A DNA stretch of 64,000 bases from Sphaerotilus sulfidivorans (GTDB taxonomy: Bacteria; Pseudomonadota; Gammaproteobacteria; Burkholderiales; Burkholderiaceae_C): the NCBI RefSeq assembly GCF_013426975.1, contig NZ_JACCPY010000003.1, positions 178,439-242,438 on the forward strand. The letters run 5' to 3'. A model generated the notes under the pieces. It was not told where the DNA came from. It saw only the letters and a program-made list of their open reading frames with translations, and searched no databases. Both the position numbers and the translations under genes were made by a program. Of this stretch, positions 51,993-61,901 are shown one piece after another; positions within the stretch are counted from its first letter, which is position 1; every line of letters starts with the position of its first letter.

Positions 51993-53188
51993 GAGGTGAC
52001 CCTGTCAGGCGTGCGACCGCGGATCGTGACGCCGAACACGCGGTCGTCGATCTCGAAGTCCGGCGGCGGGTGGCCTGCGTCCCGGAGCAGCTGCTCGGCA
52101 CGCTGGATGCCGTAGCCGAACTTGTTGACATAGTCCATCGCCTTGAGCGCCTCGGCCAGCACCGGGTTGCGGTAGGCGTTGCGCCGCGTCAGCGTGTCGC
52201 GGGTGACGGTGCCGTAGAGCCCGCCCGGGTTCTGGATCTCGATGCGGTCGCTGAACCAGTAGAAGCGGATCGGGCTGGTCGAGGCGTAGTCCCGGTGCAT
52301 CACGGCGTTGAGCAGCAGCTCGCGCAGCGCCCACTGCGGATAGGCCGGCTGCGGTCGGTCCTGGAAGCCCTGCCCGGCCCCGAGCGCGACGGCGTTGTGC
52401 GCATCGATGCGCGCCCGCAGCGCCTCGACGACGGTGCGCAGGTCGCCGTCGAGTTCTTTCTGATCGACGGGCCGCTCGGTCATCGTCGTGCCCGGAAACC
52501 GGATGAACTGGACGTAGGCGCCGGGCAGGAAGTAGCGCGGGTTCTTGCCGAACAGCAGGATGCCGGCCACGGTCGGGCAGCGGGCGATCAGGTCGAAGCA
52601 GCGCAGCGAGGCGTACTTCTCCTCGGTGCTGCGGTGGTTGGCAGCGATGACATCGGGATTGACGGTCAGCGCGCGGTAGTCCTCGAACAGCCGGTGGCTG
52701 AGATCGCCCAGGACCGCCTCGCGCACCGGATGGATGTCAAAGGTGGTCACCAGCGCGGAGCGCCGCTCCGACAGGACTCGCTCCTCCTGCTCGTTGGCGA
52801 CCGCCTTGCGCGGACCGACACGGATGTGGACCTTGCCCTTGTAGCGCACCGGCGGCACGCTGGACGGCTGCACCTCGACCACCGCCACATCCCCGCCGGG
52901 CATGCTGAACTTGGCGACGCTCATGGCGGGCGGCGGCAGCACGTTGCCATCCGCCCGGATGCCGGCGAGGTTGCGCAGCAGCAAATCCGTCACCTGCAAG
53001 CCGTCGAGCGCCCCATCATCGCGCACGCCGATCAGCAGGTAGCCGGGCGTGCGGTGGTTCGGGTAGTCGTTGGCGAAGGCGCAGATGGCTTCGGCGAACT
53101 TGTCGGTGTTGCTGATGGACGTGGTCCGCTCGATCCGGTCGGATTCGAGGTCAGTCAGCAGGGATTCGAGTTCCTGGGGTGTCAGCAT
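51989..53188 (-). CDS. AlbA_2 (Schlafen-type) domain protein with GHKL ATPase
   Basis: 399 residues from ATG 53188 (a GTG at 53227 is possible; neither has a clear ribosome site). The N-terminal part (~5-135) has LESDRIERTTS, DKFAEAICAFANDYPN and GYLLIGVRDDGALDG, the AlbA_2/Schlafen-type pattern of COG2865-like proteins. A middle domain follows. The C-terminal GHKL-type ATPase (HATPase_c_4) shows N-box LRELLLNAVMHRDY (~290), IEIQNPGGLYG and a glycine-lid equivalent FGYGIQR. Related proteins occur in defence and regulatory contexts, with or without nuclease activity. It is the first gene of the pair, its stop overlapping the ParA-like ATG. Confidence 0.87.
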   Translation of the reverse strand: MLTPQELESLLTDLESDRIERTTSISNTDKFAEAICAFANDYPNHRTPGYLLIGVRDDGALDGLQVTDLLLRNLAGIRADGNVLPPPAMSVAKFSMPGGDVAVVEVQPSSVPPVRYKGKVHIRVGPRKAVANEQEERVLSERRSALVTTFDIHPVREAVLGDLSHRLFEDYRALTVNPDVIAANHRSTEEKYASLRCFDLIARCPTVAGILLFGKNPRYFLPGAYVQFIRFPGTTMTERPVDQKELDGDLRTVVEALRARIDAHNAVALGAGQGFQDRPQPAYPQWALRELLLNAVMHRDYASTSPIRFYWFSDRIEIQNPGGLYGTVTRDTLTRRNAYRNPVLAEALKAMDYVNKFGYGIQRAEQLLRDAGHPPPDFEIDDRVFGVTIRGRTPDRVTS

Positions 53189-53254
53189 GCGTGCAGGATG
53201 CCAAAAGATCAGGGCATCCGAAACCACATCATCACACGGTCAGATCCCTGCGTG

Positions 53255-54526
53255 CTACCGCAGCGCCAGCCAGCCCGCCACCACCGCCAGCGTCACGAGC
53301 GTCACCGGCACGCCGGTGCGCGCGTGGCGGCGCCAGTCGATCGTGATGCCGCAGCGCGCGGCGGCATCCACCACGATGAGGTTGGCGATCGAGCCGACGA
53401 TCAGCAGATTGCCCGCCATCGTGCTGACCAGCGCCAGCGTCACGCCGACGTGATCGCCGGAGCCGGTGTTCGCCAGCGGCATCAGCACCATCACCGCCGG
53501 CACGTTCGACACCAGATTGCTCAGGCCGAGGGTGGCGACGAAGAGCGTGGCCGGGTCGGCCAGATCCACGCCCTGCGCGCCCAGCCAAGCCACCGCCTGA
53601 CGGGTCAGCCCGGTCAGCTCCAGCGCATGGTTGACGACGAACAGACCCATGAACAGGATCAGCAGCTCCCAGTCGATCAGGCCCATCACCTTGGACGAAT
53701 GGAAGCGCTGGCTCAGCAGCAGCACGCCCGCGCCGGCCAGTGCGGCCACATCGCGCGGCCAGTCGGTGAACAGGAACACCCCGACCAGCGCCAGCGCCAC
53801 GCCCAGGCCCTTGGCGGTCTGCCAGCGGTCGAAGGGCGGCACCTCGGCGGTGAGGGCGGCGAGCTGCGCCGGATCCGGCTCGGCCACCGGCGGCGTGCGG
53901 CGCATCTGCCCCGCCAGCAGCGCCCACAGCGCCAGCAGCCCGACGACGACCGGCCCGATCGTCTCCAGCGCGTAGCCGGCGAACGGCATCTTCAGCACCT
54001 CGCCGATCAGCATGTTCTGCGGATTGCCGATCAGCGTCGCGGCCGAGCCGATATTGCTCGCGCAGGCCAGACCGAGCAGGAAGGGCACCGGATCGAGCCG
54101 CCGGCGCAGGCAGGCCTCGGCCAGCACCGGCGCCACCGCCAGACAGACGATGTCGTTGGAGAACACCGCCGACAGCACCGCCGACACCGCGATCACCACG
54201 CCCATCAGCGCCGCCGGCCCCACCGGCAGCGCCGCGATGCGCCGGGTCACCGCGCCGTAGAAGCCGCCCAGGCGCATCTGCGCCGAGATCACCATGAAGG
54301 AGAACAGCAGCAGGATGGTCGGCAGGTGGATCGCGCGGGCGGCGTCCTCAGGGGTCATCACCTCGGCGCCGACGATGGCGATCGCGCCCAGCAGCGCCAC
54401 GCCGGTGCGGTCGAGATGCAGCCGTGGCAGGCCGCCCAGGATCATGCCGAGATAGACGGTGGCGAAGACGGCCAGCACATAGGCGTCGTGCAGGCCTTCG
54501 GAGAACAGGAGCGCGGGCAAGGACAT
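53255..54526 (-). CDS. SLC13/ArsB-like anion transporter
   Basis: 423-residue integral membrane protein with about 10-12 helices. The arrangement of paired hairpins, FSNDIVCLAVAPVLAE (~125-140) and the glycine-rich GSAATLIGNPQNMLIG (~155-170), matches the ArsB / NhaD / citrate (CitMHS) / SLC13 ion-transporter superfamily. A second repeat near the end has LSNLVSNVPAVMVLMPL and STMAGNLLIVGSIANLIV. Substrate (arsenite, citrate, dicarboxylate or sodium) cannot be read, and no ars genes are present. It lies 67 bp upstream of the AlbA_2/ATPase gene in the same direction. dnaG is divergent, 50 bp away. Confidence 0.85.
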   Translation of the reverse strand: MSLPALLFSEGLHDAYVLAVFATVYLGMILGGLPRLHLDRTGVALLGAIAIVGAEVMTPEDAARAIHLPTILLLFSFMVISAQMRLGGFYGAVTRRIAALPVGPAALMGVVIAVSAVLSAVFSNDIVCLAVAPVLAEACLRRRLDPVPFLLGLACASNIGSAATLIGNPQNMLIGEVLKMPFAGYALETIGPVVVGLLALWALLAGQMRRTPPVAEPDPAQLAALTAEVPPFDRWQTAKGLGVALALVGVFLFTDWPRDVAALAGAGVLLLSQRFHSSKVMGLIDWELLILFMGLFVVNHALELTGLTRQAVAWLGAQGVDLADPATLFVATLGLSNLVSNVPAVMVLMPLANTGSGDHVGVTLALVSTMAGNLLIVGSIANLIVVDAAARCGITIDWRRHARTGVPVTLVTLAVVAGWLALR

Positions 54527-54576
54527 CGCGGCATTCTAGAAAGGGCCGCCGGGGGCGCTCCGCTAGACTCCGCCGC

Positions 54577-56661
54577 GTGATACCCCAAGGCTTCATCCAG
54601 GACCTGCTCTCCCGCGCCGACATCGTCGACGTGGTGGGCCGCGCCGTGCCGCTGAAGAAGGCCGGCATCAACTACAAGGGCCTGTGCCCCTTCCACGGCG
54701 AGAAGTCGCCCAGCTTCGTCGTCAGCCCCTCGCGCCAGACCTACCACTGCTTCGGCTGCGGTGTGCACGGCAACGCGGTCGGCTTCCTGATGGAGCACGG
54801 CGGCCTGGGCTTCGTCGAGGCGGTCAAGGATCTGGCCGGCGAGCTGGGCCTGACCGTGCCCGACGACGACCGCGACCCGCGCGAGCGCGAGCGCGCCGCC
54901 CAGGCCCGCGAGAAGCAGCTCTCGCTGGTGGACGTGCTCGCCAAGGCCTGCCGCCACTACCGCGGCCAGCTCAAGGGCAGCCGCCGCGCGATCGACTATC
55001 TGAAGGGCCGCGGCCTGACCGGCGAGATCGCCGCGCGCTTCGGCCTGGGCTACGCGCCGGCGGGCTGGCACGCGCTGGCCAGCGCCTTCGGCGAATACGA
55101 CGACCCGAAGCTGGTCGAGTCCGGCCTGGTCATCCTGCAGGACGAGGCCGGCGAGCAGCGCCGCTACGACCGCTTCCGCGACCGCATCATGTTCCCGATC
55201 CGCAACCCCAAGGGCGAGGTCATCGGCTTCGGCGGGCGGGTGCTGGACAAGGGCGAGCCGAAATACCTGAACTCGCCCGAGACGCCGGTCTTCCTGAAGG
55301 GCCGCGAGCTCTACGGCCTGTTCGAGGCGCGCGCGGCGATCCGCCAGCGCGGCTTCATCCTGATCACCGAAGGCTACATGGACGTGGTCGCGCTGGCGCA
55401 GCTCGGCGTGGGCAACGCGGTGGCGACGCTGGGCACCGCCTGCACCGCCGACCATGTGGCCAAGCTGCTGCGCTTCGCCGAGCACCTAGTCTTCAGCTTC
55501 GACGGCGACGCGGCCGGGCGGCGGGCGGCAGCGCGCGCGATGGAGGCGGTGCTGCCGCATGTCGGCGACACCCGCAGCTTCCGATTCCTCTTCCTGCCGG
55601 CCGAGCACGATCCGGACACCTTCATCCGCGAGCACGGCACCGAGGCCTTCGAGCAGTGCATCAGCGAGGCGGTGCCGCTGTCGCGCCAGCTGCGCGCCAT
55701 CGCCGCCGAGGGCTGCGACCTGACGACGCCGGAGGGTCGCACCCGCATGCTCGCGCAGGCGCGGCCGCTGTTCGAGCTGATTCCCGAGGGCCTGCTGAAG
55801 ACGCAGCTGCTCGACGAGCTGGCGCGCGACGGCGGCGTCTCGTTCGAGGTGCTGGAGCGGCACTGGAGCGCTGTCGGCCGCCCCGGCCACGGCCCGGCCC
55901 GCGCGGCCGGCGAGCCGACGGCACGTCGCCAGGAGCCCGCCCGCGCCCGCGCCGAGACCGATCGCGCGCCCGCGCCGCCGCCGGACTGGGACGACATTCC
56001 GCCCGACGACCGCGCGCCGCAGGCCGAGTCCGCCGCGCAGGATCCGCTCGGCTACGACCCGCACGACGACGGCACGCCGGCGCACCGGCGCTTCGAGCGC
56101 GGCCAGGGCCGCCCCTTCCGGCGTGACCGCGAGGGCCGCGACGGCGCGCGTGAGCGCGGCCGCTGGCGCGACCGCCGTGGCGGCGATGCCACCGCCTCGC
56201 CGCGCAGCACGCCGCCGCGCACCGCCTCGCTGCTCGACCAGATCGCCTGGACGCTGGCCTGCGGCCTGGCGGCCTGGGAAACGCTCCCGCCCGAGATGCA
56301 CGACCAGCTGGTGCAGCAGCCCGCGCCGCACGGCGCGCTGTTCTCGCGGCTGGAGCAGCTGCTGCACGACGAGGGCGCGCTGCCGCCCGAGGAGCTGCTG
56401 CCGCTGCTGCGCGGCGAGGCCGAGGAGGCCGGCACCGGCGCGCTGCTGGCGCGCATGGAGCGGCTGCTTGCGCTGGGCAGCCTGCCGGCCGCCGGCGATC
56501 TGCCGGTGCTGATCGACCGGCTGCGGCTCGAGCAGATCGCCGACGAATGGAACCTGCTGCTCGAGTCCGGCCCGCTGTCGGACGACGCACGCGCCCGCGC
56601 AGCCGAACTCAATGCCCTGAGGGCAGCGCTGAAATCGAGGCTCAGTGGCGGCGCTGTATAA
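54577..56661 (+). CDS. dnaG: DNA primase DnaG
   Basis: Synthesises RNA primers at the replication fork. 694 residues from GTG 54577, longer than E. coli DnaG (581). The CHC2 zinc finger is Cys37-His40 and Cys58-Cys61 (CPFHGEKSP...CFGCGVHGN). The TOPRIM active site shows EGYMDVVAL (~263) and SFDGDAAGRRAA (~308). A low-complexity Arg/Asp/Pro-rich linker (~440-545) then separates it from the C-terminal DnaB-binding helices (~555-694; LLDQIAWTLACGLAAWE). It lies upstream of rpoD, the conserved dnaG-rpoD macromolecular-synthesis order. Confidence 0.97.
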   Translation: MIPQGFIQDLLSRADIVDVVGRAVPLKKAGINYKGLCPFHGEKSPSFVVSPSRQTYHCFGCGVHGNAVGFLMEHGGLGFVEAVKDLAGELGLTVPDDDRDPRERERAAQAREKQLSLVDVLAKACRHYRGQLKGSRRAIDYLKGRGLTGEIAARFGLGYAPAGWHALASAFGEYDDPKLVESGLVILQDEAGEQRRYDRFRDRIMFPIRNPKGEVIGFGGRVLDKGEPKYLNSPETPVFLKGRELYGLFEARAAIRQRGFILITEGYMDVVALAQLGVGNAVATLGTACTADHVAKLLRFAEHLVFSFDGDAAGRRAAARAMEAVLPHVGDTRSFRFLFLPAEHDPDTFIREHGTEAFEQCISEAVPLSRQLRAIAAEGCDLTTPEGRTRMLAQARPLFELIPEGLLKTQLLDELARDGGVSFEVLERHWSAVGRPGHGPARAAGEPTARRQEPARARAETDRAPAPPPDWDDIPPDDRAPQAESAAQDPLGYDPHDDGTPAHRRFERGQGRPFRRDREGRDGARERGRWRDRRGGDATASPRSTPPRTASLLDQIAWTLACGLAAWETLPPEMHDQLVQQPAPHGALFSRLEQLLHDEGALPPEELLPLLRGEAEEAGTGALLARMERLLALGSLPAAGDLPVLIDRLRLEQIADEWNLLLESGPLSDDARARAAELNALRAALKSRLSGGAV

Positions 56662-56662
56662 T
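56657..56662 (+). promoter_or_regulatory. candidate rpoD promoter -10 at the dnaG stop
   Basis: A perfect TATAAT includes the dnaG stop codon. No good -35 is visible at 16-18 bp. It would start an rpoD-specific message with a ~230-nt leader through the 239-bp gap, which holds no gene. Internal rpoD promoters in dnaG are known in E. coli. Confidence 0.4.
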
Positions 56663-56900
56663 TGAAGGTTGGTTTCGATGCGGCAAGAGTGACAGCAGCG
56701 CCTGCCGGCCCCGGCCACCCGCGACACGGGCATGACATGACGGCCACTTCCTCCGCCAGCGCTGCATTCAAGACAGTTCACGCCAGCTTGCCCGCCCGAA
56801 CGCAGAGTCCGCGCCGCGTGCCGAAAGGTCCGTGGCTTCTTGGACTTGAGTTGCGGGCTCAAAGCCTCACCGTATCCGAGCACCCCAGCCGAGGAATCGC

Positions 56901-59249
<2,349 letters not shown>

Positions 59250-59257
59250 ACGCCCCG

Positions 59258-59283
59258 AAGACCCCGCGAATGAGCGGGGTCTT
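59258..59283 (+). terminator. intrinsic terminator after rpoD
   Basis: Ten-bp arms AAGACCCCGC / GCGGGGTCTT with a 6-base loop, starting 9 bp after the rpoD stop and followed by an AT-rich stretch. Confidence 0.75.
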
Positions 59284-59343
59284 ATCACTTCTGCAACCTT
59301 TGGATGCGCACTGCATCACGGAATGCCGGGGTAAACTGAAGCC

Positions 59344-60279
59344 ATGTCGCAGACCGTCACTTGCACCATTCTCTTTGCCGATCTGCGCGGCAGCACCTCC
59401 CTGTACGAGAGCCTGGGCAATGCCGAGGCGGCGACGGTCGTCACCCACAGCGTGGCGGTGGTCGCCCGCATCATGGAGGGCCAGGGCGGTCGCGTGATCA
59501 AGACGCTGGGCGATGGCCTGATGGCCATGTTCCCGCACCCGGCCGGTGCCGTGCGTGCGGCCGAGGAAGTCCATGACTCGCTCGACCGGGTGATGGGCTC
59601 GGCGCGGCCGTCGCGCAGCCCGGTCATGCGGGTGCAGATCGCGATGGCGCACGGCGAGGTCATCGAGGTGGCGGGCGACTGCTTCGGCGATGCGGTCAAT
59701 GTCTCTGCCCGGCTGCTCGACCATGCCGGCGACAACGAGACGCTGATCACCTCGCAGACGCTGGCGGTGCTGGCGCCCGACGTGCGCGAGCGCTTTCGCC
59801 GGCTCGAGCGGCTTCACCTGCGCGGGCGGGTCGAGCCGGTCGAGGTCTGGCGCTTCGAGAGCAAGCGCTCCGGCCCCGACCCGATGTCGACGATGTTCGG
59901 CGACACCGCGCCGGCCACCGTGCCCGAAGGCATCCGGCTGGTCTGCGAGGGGGTCTCGCGCATCCACACGGTGCGCAACCTGCCGGTCATCATCGGCCGC
60001 AGCCACGAGGCGGCCTACTGCCTCGACGACAGCCGTGTCTCGCGGGTGCATGCCCGCATCGAGTGGCACAGCGGCAACTTCCAGCTCACCGACCTGAGCT
60101 CCAACGGCACCTATGTGCGCTTCGGCCGCCAGTCCGAGGTGGTCACGTTGCGCCGTGGCGCCTGCACGCTGCACGGCCGCGGGCTGATCTGCCTGGGCGT
60201 CAGCCCCAACATCATCAACGCGCCGACCGTCAGCTTCGAGGTCCTGCGCTTCGACGACACCGATCCGCTGCCGCTCTGA
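59344..60279 (+). CDS. adenylate/guanylate cyclase (class III) with FHA domain
   Basis: Predicted 311-residue cytoplasmic cyclase. The catalytic domain (~1-190) has metal-binding Asp in ILFADLRGSTSLYESLG (~13) and KTLGDGLMAMF, and the later GDCFGDAVNVSARL that holds the conserved Asn-Arg segment. The FHA domain (~205-300) includes IIGRSHEAAY, SRVSRVHARIEW and LTDLSSNGTYV, the phosphothreonine-binding loops. So it may make cAMP or cGMP under control of a Ser/Thr kinase partner, which is not in the window. Next to rpoD but with its own upstream gap; convergent with a diguanylate cyclase, 21 bp between stops. Confidence 0.9.
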   Translation: MSQTVTCTILFADLRGSTSLYESLGNAEAATVVTHSVAVVARIMEGQGGRVIKTLGDGLMAMFPHPAGAVRAAEEVHDSLDRVMGSARPSRSPVMRVQIAMAHGEVIEVAGDCFGDAVNVSARLLDHAGDNETLITSQTLAVLAPDVRERFRRLERLHLRGRVEPVEVWRFESKRSGPDPMSTMFGDTAPATVPEGIRLVCEGVSRIHTVRNLPVIIGRSHEAAYCLDDSRVSRVHARIEWHSGNFQLTDLSSNGTYVRFGRQSEVVTLRRGACTLHGRGLICLGVSPNIINAPTVSFEVLRFDDTDPLPL

Positions 60280-60300
60280 GCCGGCGCCGGTCGGCCCGGC

Positions 60301-61839
60301 TCAGGCCGGCTCGGCCACCTTCTCCTCGTGCAGCGTGCAGCGGTTGCGGCCGTTGCGCTTGGACTGGTAGAGCGCCTGGTCGGCCTGGTCGATCAGCGCC
60401 TCCAGCCCGACGCGGGTCGAGCGGGTCACCGCGACGCCGAAGCTCGAGGTGATCGTCAGCCGCGGATCATGGTCGATGCCGTCGCCGGCGGTGTCCTGCA
60501 CCAGGCGGCGCAGCGTGTCGGCGATCGCCAGCGCGACCGCCTCCTCGCAGTCCGGCAGCAGCACGCAGAACTCCTCGCCGCCGTAGCGGCAGACCAGATC
60601 GGCCTCGCGTGCGCTGCCGTTGTAGATGCCGGCGACCGCCTTGATGACCTCGTCGCCGATCGCGTGGCCGTAGCGGTCGTTGAAGCTCTTGAAGTGGTCG
60701 ATGTCGCACATCACCGCGGCGACCGGCCGGCCCTCGAGGTTGCAGCGCTCCTTCAGCGCGCCGGCCTGCTCGAAGAAGGCGCGCCGGTTCAGGCAGCCGG
60801 TCATCGGATCGCGGGTGGCCAGGCGGAACAGCTCCTCGTTCTTCAGACGGATCTGCTCGTGCGCGCCCTGCAGGTCCTTGAGCGCACGCGAGAGCTGCTC
60901 GTGCGCGCGCTCCAGCGAGGTCTGGTCGGCCAGCACCACCAGGCAGCCCTCGGCACCCTTGCGGCGGCGCAGCCGGCGCTCGATCGGGTTGTCCAGCTCC
61001 GGCCCGAGCGGAGCGCAGCTCACGAGCAGGATGCGCGCCCGGCTGCCCTCGCCGATCACCATGCGGATGCGCTCGACGCCCACCGCGTTTTCCAGTGCCA
61101 TGCGCCAGGGCAGCGGGCGGGACGGATCGTCCTGGCGCATCGAGGCGAAGACCGCGATGTCCTCGATCTGCCGGCCGATCGAGACATCGCGCCGGCCGGT
61201 GATCTGCGCCACCGCCTCGTTGACCAGCAGGATGCGGCCGTGCTCGTCCAGGATCATCACGCCCTCGGTCAGCGAGTTGTAGGCCGTGCGCACCCGGCCC
61301 GGCACGGTGCCGCTCGGATCGAGCTGGTTCAGTACCCGGCCCAGATACAGGCGCAGCAGCACCGTCATGCCCAGGAAGCACAGCAGCGGCCACAGCGTGC
61401 TGAGGCTCAGCAGCCGCTGCGGCCAGCCCTCGCCGGGGATCGGCTGCCACTGCAGCTCCAGCGCACCCCAGTCACGGCCCTGCAGCTGCACCGGCACCGC
61501 CAGATGCATGCGGCCGACATCGCCTGCGGGCTGCAGGATGCCACTGCCGGCCACCGGCTCGGCACCGGTCGGTCGCAGCACGATGGCCAGCGCCTGCGTC
61601 TCGCGGCGCCGGAAGGCATCGAGCATCTGCTGCACCTCGCGCTCGCCCAGCCGGGTGGCCGCCACCATCAGCTGATCGGCCAGGACCTGGCTGACCGCCC
61701 GACGCCGGTCCGCCTCGCGGGCGGCCGGATCGGCCACCAGGCCGAACAGGGCATCGATCGTCACCAGGCACAGCACCACCAGCGCCGCCAGGCCGACGGC
61801 GATGCGGCTGATGGTGTCGAACGGCCTCAGGCGGGGCAT
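60301..61839 (-). CDS. membrane-anchored PAS-GGDEF diguanylate cyclase
   Basis: Makes c-di-GMP from two GTP. About 512 residues from ATG 61839; GTG 61842 is also possible and has better spacing from AGGAG. Two membrane helices (~12-32, IAVGLAALVVLCLVTIDALF, and ~160-178, LWPLLCFLGMTVLLRLYLG) flank a periplasmic domain. A PAS domain (~195-300) has AYNSLTEGVMILDEHGRILLVNEA, followed by a coiled coil and the GGDEF domain (~355-510) with GGEEF in RYGGEEFCVLLP and an inhibitory-site READ five residues before, so feedback by c-di-GMP is likely. Downstream of the giant repeat gene in the same direction. Confidence 0.92.
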   Translation of the reverse strand: MPRLRPFDTISRIAVGLAALVVLCLVTIDALFGLVADPAAREADRRRAVSQVLADQLMVAATRLGEREVQQMLDAFRRRETQALAIVLRPTGAEPVAGSGILQPAGDVGRMHLAVPVQLQGRDWGALELQWQPIPGEGWPQRLLSLSTLWPLLCFLGMTVLLRLYLGRVLNQLDPSGTVPGRVRTAYNSLTEGVMILDEHGRILLVNEAVAQITGRRDVSIGRQIEDIAVFASMRQDDPSRPLPWRMALENAVGVERIRMVIGEGSRARILLVSCAPLGPELDNPIERRLRRRKGAEGCLVVLADQTSLERAHEQLSRALKDLQGAHEQIRLKNEELFRLATRDPMTGCLNRRAFFEQAGALKERCNLEGRPVAAVMCDIDHFKSFNDRYGHAIGDEVIKAVAGIYNGSAREADLVCRYGGEEFCVLLPDCEEAVALAIADTLRRLVQDTAGDGIDHDPRLTITSSFGVAVTRSTRVGLEALIDQADQALYQSKRNGRNRCTLHEEKVAEPA

Positions 61840-61901
61840 CACGGCGCACTCTCCTGTCGCGGGCATCGGTCGGAAAAGGAAACGGACATGGTGTGACTCA
61901 C

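Noticed and set aside
61839..61889. 16-residue open frame whose stop overlaps the diguanylate cyclase start (TGATG)
   Set aside because: The arrangement looks like a coupled leader peptide, but there is no ribosome site for it and no other support.
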